In this document: piece by piece, positions 57,741-64,000 of the stretch
Position numbering within the stretch: the first letter of the stretch is position 1
Layout of the letters: each line of letters begins with the position of its first letter
Source of the DNA: Lophius americanus
Lineage: Eukaryota > Chordata > Actinopteri > Lophiiformes > Lophiidae
Length of the DNA: 64,000 bases
Assembly (NCBI GenBank): GCA_037951165.1
Contig: JBBDHG010000127.1
Coordinates: forward strand, 4,371,501-4,435,500
Reading direction: 5' to 3'
The notes under the pieces: generated by a model
What the model was told of the DNA's origin: nothing
Databases searched by the model: none
Seen by the model: only the letters and a program-made list of their open reading frames with translations
Program-made: the position numbers and the translations under genes

Positions 57741-59184
57741 GATTTTGAGCTAGTCATTTGCTGGGTCGAAGAGCCTGAACAAGTTGCCGGTTGAAAAACA
57801 AGGCCAACATGAAAAGAAAATAACAACAATTCGCACCTAGAAAAGACTAGAGAAGATTATGTTTTTTTCTGACTTACTCCTTCATCAAACATTAAAGTTT
57901 ACTTCCTCTTTTGCTGCTTGTGGCCATAGTTATAATAACCAACGGAATATTTTTTCCCCCCCACTTTTTCTTAATTTTCAGACAAAGAAAAGACTATGTA
58001 GAGATTATGTAGAGAGGTGAACATTTGCACGACTGATGTTGGCCATATTATAGATAGAAACATAGATGGACAACTAAGGAGTATTGTGAAATACATCTGG
58101 TGTAGAGAATGAGCTGCGAAGTGTCAGTGGTCAAGATATTTTGATGATAAATTGCCTTTTTTTCAACATATATTAACCATTTCCCTAGTCCTATTGAGCT
58201 GATGCCATTTTGGAGGCATAGAAGGACATCCAAAATTCTAAATATGGACTTTTAACATTTTCAACGATGTGTCTTACCGATCTTGGGCTCAAAATGTCCC
58301 ATGCAGACTTCCTTTCTGTTTCTCTGACCAGTGGATTTATTCAAGTTATCAAGTTATAACTGATTAAAATCCACAAACTTTAAGGAGGTTTTGGAACTTG
58401 TTTTTTTGCAAAATTGGGGAAAATGTTGGAAAAAAACACAATGTCCAATTGTGAAAAAATCACACCTTTCAGGAGCTGCAATAAATCCTGAATGTGGGTT
58501 TTTTCCTGTCCAATTCCTCATCATTTCACCAAGTTTTAATCAATGGAAAAAAAGTCTTATAATGGCAGAATCAACAAAGCAACAGACTGAAATTTTGACA
58601 ACTTTGAAAAGTATTTGTTTCTGATAATATTAGCAAGGCTCTCTCACATTTATTTGTGCCAGTAAGAATGACAGTAGGTTAACATGCACAGTATCCAGGT
58701 CCTTCCGACTGTAGCATTTTAGCAGCAAAAAGGTCAAATTGCCTCAAAACTACTAAACAAAGAAGACTGTTGCGTTTAAATTGTTAAAACTAAATGCAGC
58801 TTATTCATTTAAAAAAAAAAAAAATCTAATTTACATAGTAATTTTCAGGCAATATGTTTCTTGACTTTTTTTTTTCAATAAATAAAGTCAACTTATTACA
58901 TTTTACAGTGCAGTAAAGGGACTTTATTCTAAAAGTTCAGTGGGAAAGGTAGCAAAAGATGGAAGAACAAGAAGAAGTTTGAATTGCAGTGTTAAAAAAT
59001 CTGACAACCTTGTTTTAAAAATGCGCTCTCATGCAACAATCTGTTAAATAAGCAAGACAAGCACTTCTAGAATGAAAGCAAAGGCTGATTGATTTCCATT
59101 CACCTGAGTCTACTGCAAATTATATACACACTTGGCCAATGTCATCATAAACTAGAATTGCACTCAGAGTCTGGCTCTCAGCAG
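57741..59184. other. gene-free stretch
   Basis: AT-rich. A TTTTACAGTGCAG end at 58903-58915 resembles a terminus of the CTGTAAAA MITEs, without a partner. No gene. Confidence 0.45.
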
Positions 59185-59385
59185 CAAGCATACCTCAACC
59201 AAGGCCCAACAGATCTACACTTTTTTTTCTTTAGACAACCCACAACTTTATGGAGTATAATCTGGACAGGGAACCATCCTCCCTAAAAGTTTTGTTGAAG
59301 TTCGATAGATTTTGCATATTCCTTGCTGACGAACCAACCTGCCCACAAACACACAGATACAGGTGAAAACAGAAAACTCCTCAGT
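59185..59385 (+). repeat. CCGCCAAGG-ended dispersed repeat, short copy
   Basis: GCAAGCATACCTCAACCAAGG at the left; CTTGCTGACGAACCAACC, AAACACACAGATACAGGTG and AAAACAGAAAACTCCTCAG at the right. About 200 bp with both diverged ends visible, making it the most compact copy of this family in the window. Confidence 0.5.
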
Positions 59386-59926
59386 ATGAACATACATATA
59401 ACATCGTGGACCTTATTTGGTTGATGATGTCATATTTTTTCCCTCCAATCATTTATCTCTCCTCCATGTTGTGTTAAGTGGAATCCCAAGACTTCCAAAC
59501 TTTGCATCTCATTATATGGGATGCTCTTCCAGCTGTGGCCTCTTCCAAAGCAGAAATGCCACACACTGGACTATTCTGACTAGTATTGCTTAGCCGACAA
59601 ATAAAGGGTTGTTGAAAAAACGACTGCTGAGAGGTGAAACGCCTTCAGTTTAAACAGATCTGCACCTTTAAGAGTAGCTTAAACTTTTCTAAGTATGCAC
59701 TGTGGATTCTAAGACAAAAACTGTTCCGGGTGTATTAAGCTATTAAAACTGTATTTTCTGTGTTCACGACATGCCACATTTAAACAAGTCATGCACAGAG
59801 GCAAATGTCAACACATAAGTACCAATGTGTACTGCCAAATTATTCACATCATTTGAGTCAACAAAGTTAAATAGAAAATAAATGTACTAAGTTTAAGCAC
59901 TGCATCAAATACATCCATGGCGCATG
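59386..59926. other. gene-free stretch
   Basis: Nothing recognised. Confidence 0.5.
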
Positions 59927-60071
59927 AAAAGAGAGAGAAGAAAGAGTGAGAGAGAGAAGAAGAACGAGAGAGAGAGAGAGAAGAAGAAAGAGAGAGAGAG
60001 AGAAGAAGAAAGAGAAAGAGAGAGAAGAAGAAAGAGAGAGCGAGAGAAGAAGAAAAAGAATAAGGGAAAGG
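59927..60071. repeat. polypurine minisatellite, 22-24 bp units
   Basis: Almost pure purine over 145 bp. Five units each end AGAAGAAGAA, at 24, 24, 22, 22 and 22 bp spacing. Only four pyrimidines interrupt it. The minus-strand S/L/F-rich frame is a composition artefact. Confidence 0.93.
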
Positions 60072-61689
60072 TATGAAGAGGATTTCATAATGATCTATAA
60101 TTAATCAGCGTCTCATCAATTACACTCTTATCTAATCTAATATCTCACACCATGCTGCCAGAATAGAGGCGAGGTGGAGGTTGTTGCTCTGTATGTGTGT
60201 CAATGCAAACAGGAGCTTTGTGTAACAACATGCAGTGTGTGGCTATCACAGCAAACAGGCTTCATTACGTCCAGAGTAATAACCTGTGACACACTGAATA
60301 TCAGCCCCTCTCTGTCTCTCCTCTCTATCAGACTCTCTTCATCCTGATGCACCACAGTTGTCATTCTTATCAGTTATCCTTATTTTAAAATGAATATTAC
60401 CAGTGAGAGGACTGGCAGCCAGTGTCAGTATCTCTTCATTCACACAACTTATGCTATGCTGGAATAGTTTCAGGTCCCCCAGGACCCTACAGAGGAGGAA
60501 CACCTTATGGAGACAAGTAAGTCAGGAACACAATCTCTGATTTTTCTTTAGATTCTATCAAAGCATCGTGGAATTGCGTAGTGGATAGTTAAAAGCAACA
60601 ACTTTTTCCAAGCTGAATGTGGAAAAACAGAGTGGCTACAAACAGAGGATACTTAAACATTGCCAGCCGCCCAGGTGAAATAAAACACAAACGAAGCCTT
60701 TCACATTAATCATTTCCATCACGGCGGAAGGGTTCAGGCAGTTGGAAGACTTGCTGAAGAGAAGACATGATGAATTTGTCTAGTGTGAGTGGGAATAACC
60801 TTCACAGAAATACTCACCCCTCCTCTCTCCCTTGTTACAGTGATACAAATAACACTCTGTCAGATTACCTACAAGAGGAAACATTCAGGTCACGCAAAGG
60901 ATACACTGACAGACTTTGTAAAATACTTCTCTCCGCTTTTATTGTTCTATTAATCTGTTCTCTCCTGCTGTATTTATTTACCGTTCTTCCTTGCTCTTCA
61001 TTACTCTTTCATAGGATGTTCTCTCCTTAACGCCCCCATCACAGTTTTCCTCCTCCACCTCTGTGCAGTCCTCATGTGAAGCACACACACCTCATCGGAC
61101 TCAGATACTAATCTTCTGTCGCAAAAGTTTATTTGACTGTTTTTGAGCAAAGCACTTAACCTTTAATCACTTAATTGTAAAGGTTCACTGACTAACAGCA
61201 GAGAAAGTGGGGGGGGGGAGTAAATTGGTCCCTTTAAATGAACAGGCACACTCAGCAAACCATTTCGGAGGATTTAAAGGGAAGAAAACACTCCAATTAT
61301 CAGGTAACTGGATTCTTATCTGCTTGGTTACTTCTAATCATTGTCATTAAAATGAATTATTTTGTATCAGTGCCATGTTATCATAAAGCCGTTGGAGTGA
61401 CATGTGTGAGTGCGTGTCCCTCCAACCGCTTCATCATCAAACCACTTCATCTTCAGATGTGATAAAATTACACATTCACTCACACATAAACAAGCAAACT
61501 AGAGCGTTGGTTTTGCTTGGGCACGTAAATCACAATTATCTCATAAAAACACCAAATGCAGTCATTAAGGAAGTTTCCCTCCAAATCAGCCCAATTGTCA
61601 GAATTCAAAGACAGTATCTCTGTTTTCCTGATTGACTCTTCACGTACGGTGGCCCGAAGTATTTGATCCCAGGTCTCCTTGCAGGAACC
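60072..61689. other. gene-free stretch with exon-like signals
   Basis: No accepted gene. A 43-nt segment bounded by AG and GTAAGT lies at 60474-60516, and an 87-residue frame with one hydrophobic stretch at 60767-61030. Both are discussed as weak observations. A (G)9 homopolymer lies near 61211. Confidence 0.4.
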
Positions 61690-61840
61690 TACACTGATCA
61701 GTCAAAACATTATAACCACTGTTAGATGAAGTTAGAATATAACAGATTATCTCGTTACAATGGTACCTGTCAGTGGATCGGATATCCTTGGCAGCAAGTG
61801 AACATTTTGAGCAGAAATTAATGTCTTGAGAGCAGGAAAA

Positions 61841-62215
61841 ATGAGAAATCCTAAGGATTTGAGCAACTTTGACAAAGCAAACATGTGATGGCTACATGAC
61901 TGCATCAGGGCTTCTCTGCAGCGCTTCTTCCTCTTCTTCTTTGTACTGTTCCCTTTTGTGGTTGCCATATTTACACCTTTTCCTGTCCTCTGCATCTTCC
62001 TCAGTCACACCAACCAACTGCATGTCCTCTCTCACAACATCCAGATACCTCCTCTTTGGTCTCCCTGTTTTTCTCCTGCTTGACAGTTCCATCCCTAGCA
62101 AACTTGTCACAATATATCCACAGACCTGATCTGCGGTATACCTACCAAAGTGGTATAAGGAAGGACCTATGGTGAGCTGGAACCTGGGCCATGTGCACAC
62201 AAGGCTCATTGATGC
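61841..62215 (+). pseudogene. Tc1-like transposase pseudogene, N-terminal part
   Basis: The product would bind the terminal repeats through paired-type helix-turn-helix domains and cut at TA. Only the first helix-turn-helix (61841-61925) and the start of the second (~62130-62212) remain, separated by a reverse-oriented LINE fragment. There is an in-frame stop after MRNPKDLSNFDKANM, and the catalytic domain is absent. The start codon sits where family members start. Confidence 0.7.
61926..62124 (-). mobile_element. RTE-type LINE C-terminal fragment inside Tc1 element
   Basis: On the minus strand the frame reads MELSSRRKTGRPKRRYLDVV and then REDMQLVGVTEEDAEDRKR, the conserved C-terminal stretch of RTE-type fish LINEs. 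It ends near the GGCAACCACAAAAGGGAACAG untranslated segment. It belongs to the same family as 45405-45587. The flanking Tc1 sequence continues on both sides, with ~20 bp of it missing at the junction. Confidence 0.8.
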
Positions 62216-64000
62216 ATGTGCCTACTTTGAGGAACCCGGTGGAACTAGGCTTTAAAAAACTTTCACAAGGAATGTGGATCTGAAGGATCAAGTTCCACTG
62301 ACTCCCACTATTGATTTGTGGTTAGTTTTCGTTTATGTTTGGTCTTTCATTCATTCTCTTTGGTACTTTCTCCTACTGTCCTTCCCGGTCTATTGGGCCT
62401 ACCATTTGCTTCCCCTAAACCTGCACACACTGTTTGATACAGATATCTGTATGATATCGGTATTGATTGTAAGCACTTTCACTAACCTTAAAAATAAAGG
62501 CCTATGCTATAATAGTTTTATTAGATGTTTTAGGAGCGTAAGTCTTGTTTTAAATGAATCTCCTGTCTATGCATTATGTTTGGGACCTATTATACTTCAG
62601 CATCACTTACCTATCGACGAGACATGATCCAGTTGAAATGATTCTAAAGTTTCTTTGCTGCTGCCTTTAAAATAATTGATAAAATAAAAGAAGTACTCAT
62701 TAAGTCAATATACAGGACTGTGTTAAGTATATGTCGTTTATGGTATGTGGTTTGCATGCTCTGAACGCTTAATGAGGCCTGAAATAGTGATGATTATATC
62801 CATCTATGTTTTCGTGCAAAGTGTGGGATGTGAACCAGGAAAAATAATTGTACTTTTTGATAATTCAATTTTTCTACAAATTTTATCTTTTTCTATGGAC
62901 ACATTTGTTTTAAGTTCAGTCTTGATGATGGTCATCTAGTCTGGAGCATCTCTCGCAAACCATATAATCAAGCCTCACCCAATTTTCATGGAAATTAACC
63001 ATGATAGATCGATATGCCTTTTGATATATAACATTTAAGGTGATCCCAAGAGGTTGTTCATCTTCTAAATATCCTATCCTCTCCATCACACAAAAACTTG
63101 CCGTGGGGGGGGGGCTAGACTCATGGGGTAAGTTGCCAAGGAAACTGACTCAGTTTTACTAGCTTCTCTTTCAAAAGTGGAAATCTTTTGATTAATATAC
63201 TTTCTGGGAAACCCCTGTGGTTTGGCTTGATTGTTATTATTTCCACTTGTTTCGAGTCCTCACCTGCTGCCTTGATTTGTGATAACCTTTGACTCGTGTG
63301 CGCTCTAGCCCTGTTTCCTTTTTATGTTCCCATTTTCCTAAAAATTGTAATATTGCCTCCCTGACTTACTTTTGTTTTTTATAACTAATGCTATTACTAT
63401 TTGATAGACCATAGCTAGTCTACCCTGCGTTTGGAGTTCAGCTTCTGTTTGTAAATTAATTTTTTCATGAAATTATTGAACTGCAGTGTGCCTCCAGTGT
63501 CATCTGTACTTTGTGTGCTGTTTTTGAACTAAACATGTGAAAGGAAACAGACCAAAAAATAAAAATAAATAAACCACACATTTTTCTACATGATGAACAG
63601 TTGGATATAAATTACAATCTTATCGGCCAACACATGCGGTTTGAAGAGGAGTCCTCACAAAGTAGTCTGACAAGCTGCTTAGTTTGTGTCAGATAGTGAG
63701 GCATCTGCTTAACCATGACTCATTGCTTGACTGGAGTATAAACTTTGTGGATAACCTTGATACTCTGTTATCATTAGCTAAGCCCTGGACTACCACAAGC
63801 TCCCTGCTAATGCCAGCCACAATGTCAGTTTAGCCACCAACTGTCTAGCTACCGTCCAAATCCAGCCTCTGAAAGAAGGGTCTGCTTGCCAATTGCTTAC
63901 TGGTGGCACATTGCTTGCTGCTCGCATATAATGGGTATGGGTTAGGGTTTACAGACATCTTAGTGGGGGATGACCGCTCTACTTTCTGCTCCAAAATATA
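62216..64000. other. gene-free stretch
   Basis: A 117-residue frame at 62274-62627 and others lack domains. A G homopolymer lies at 63103-63112. No repeat or gene recognised. Confidence 0.45.

Larger units (their letters stand above)
61690..62215 (+). mobile_element. Tc1-like transposon remnant, interrupted
   Basis: Starts at a TA (61690-61691) with the terminal repeat CACTGATCAGTCAAAACATT, ATAACCACTG. Upstream DNA GATTATCTCGTTACAATGG and GGCAGCAAGTGAACA matches the family. The transposase frame opens at 61841 (MRNPKDLSNFDKAN, compare the family's KDLSDFDKGQIV helix-turn-helix start) and hits a stop at 61887. After an inserted LINE fragment (61926-62124) it resumes as WYKEGPMVSWNLGHVHTRLI, matching the SKEG..VN..GHGRPRLIDARG region. 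The catalytic DDE part and the right terminal repeat are missing. Dead. Confidence 0.8.

Noticed and set aside
59867..60088. 73-residue S/L/F-rich frame on the minus strand
   Set aside because: Translation of the polypurine minisatellite.

Overview
The window looks like teleost fish nuclear DNA, probably a gene desert or a very large intron. The evidence is the repeat content: a DANA/mermaid-like tRNA-derived SINE, L2/Rex-type and RTE-type LINE 3' ends, a Tc1-like element with the typical fish terminal repeat, a hAT-type terminus, many MITE-like elements, and long (CA)n, (AT)n and (AAT)n microsatellites in an AT-rich background. No rRNA, tRNA, CRISPR array, operon or intact protein-coding gene is visible. 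Almost every open frame is short and unrelated to any family I know. The exceptions are degraded transposon frames: a hAT dimerisation domain near 11.6 kb, LINE C-termini near 22.4, 45.5, 57.3 and 62 kb, and a Tc1 transposase N-terminus near 61.8 kb.

The dominant structure is one dispersed repeat family with about 18 copies or fragments on both strands, from 0.4 to 55.7 kb. Its best copies start with a hairpin whose first bases are TCCC(C/T)GAAAAG. They carry an inverted copy of that start near the other end (TTTTCGGGGATA), then a short GCTGTC/GACAGC hairpin, and stop at CTAG followed by T. This matches the layout described for rolling-circle transposons of the Helitron2/Helentron type and their non-autonomous derivatives. 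No Rep/helicase coding sequence is present. Internal modules are duplicated in several copies, and one copy contains an (AT)29 tract. This is the strongest candidate for something not yet described.

Other layers, left to right: scattered microsatellites and SINE pieces (0-7 kb); a palindrome-rich MITE-like block (7.8-8.2 kb); a 146-bp perfect CA tract (9.5 kb); a hAT remnant (11.6 kb); overlapping MITEs with CTGTAAAAA ends (12.2-12.8 and 23.7-24.3 kb); an AATAAA-ended repeat in three copies (15.3, 23.4, 31.4 kb); a possible 75-nt cassette exon on the minus strand (24.9 kb); long stretches with little recognisable (27-33, 34-40, 44-53 kb); SINE and LINE fragments (51-57 kb); a polypurine minisatellite (59.9 kb); and a Tc1-like element broken by an RTE LINE fragment (61.7-62.2 kb). 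Gene-free stretches are listed explicitly. Several could hold conserved regulatory elements, but that cannot be judged from one sequence.
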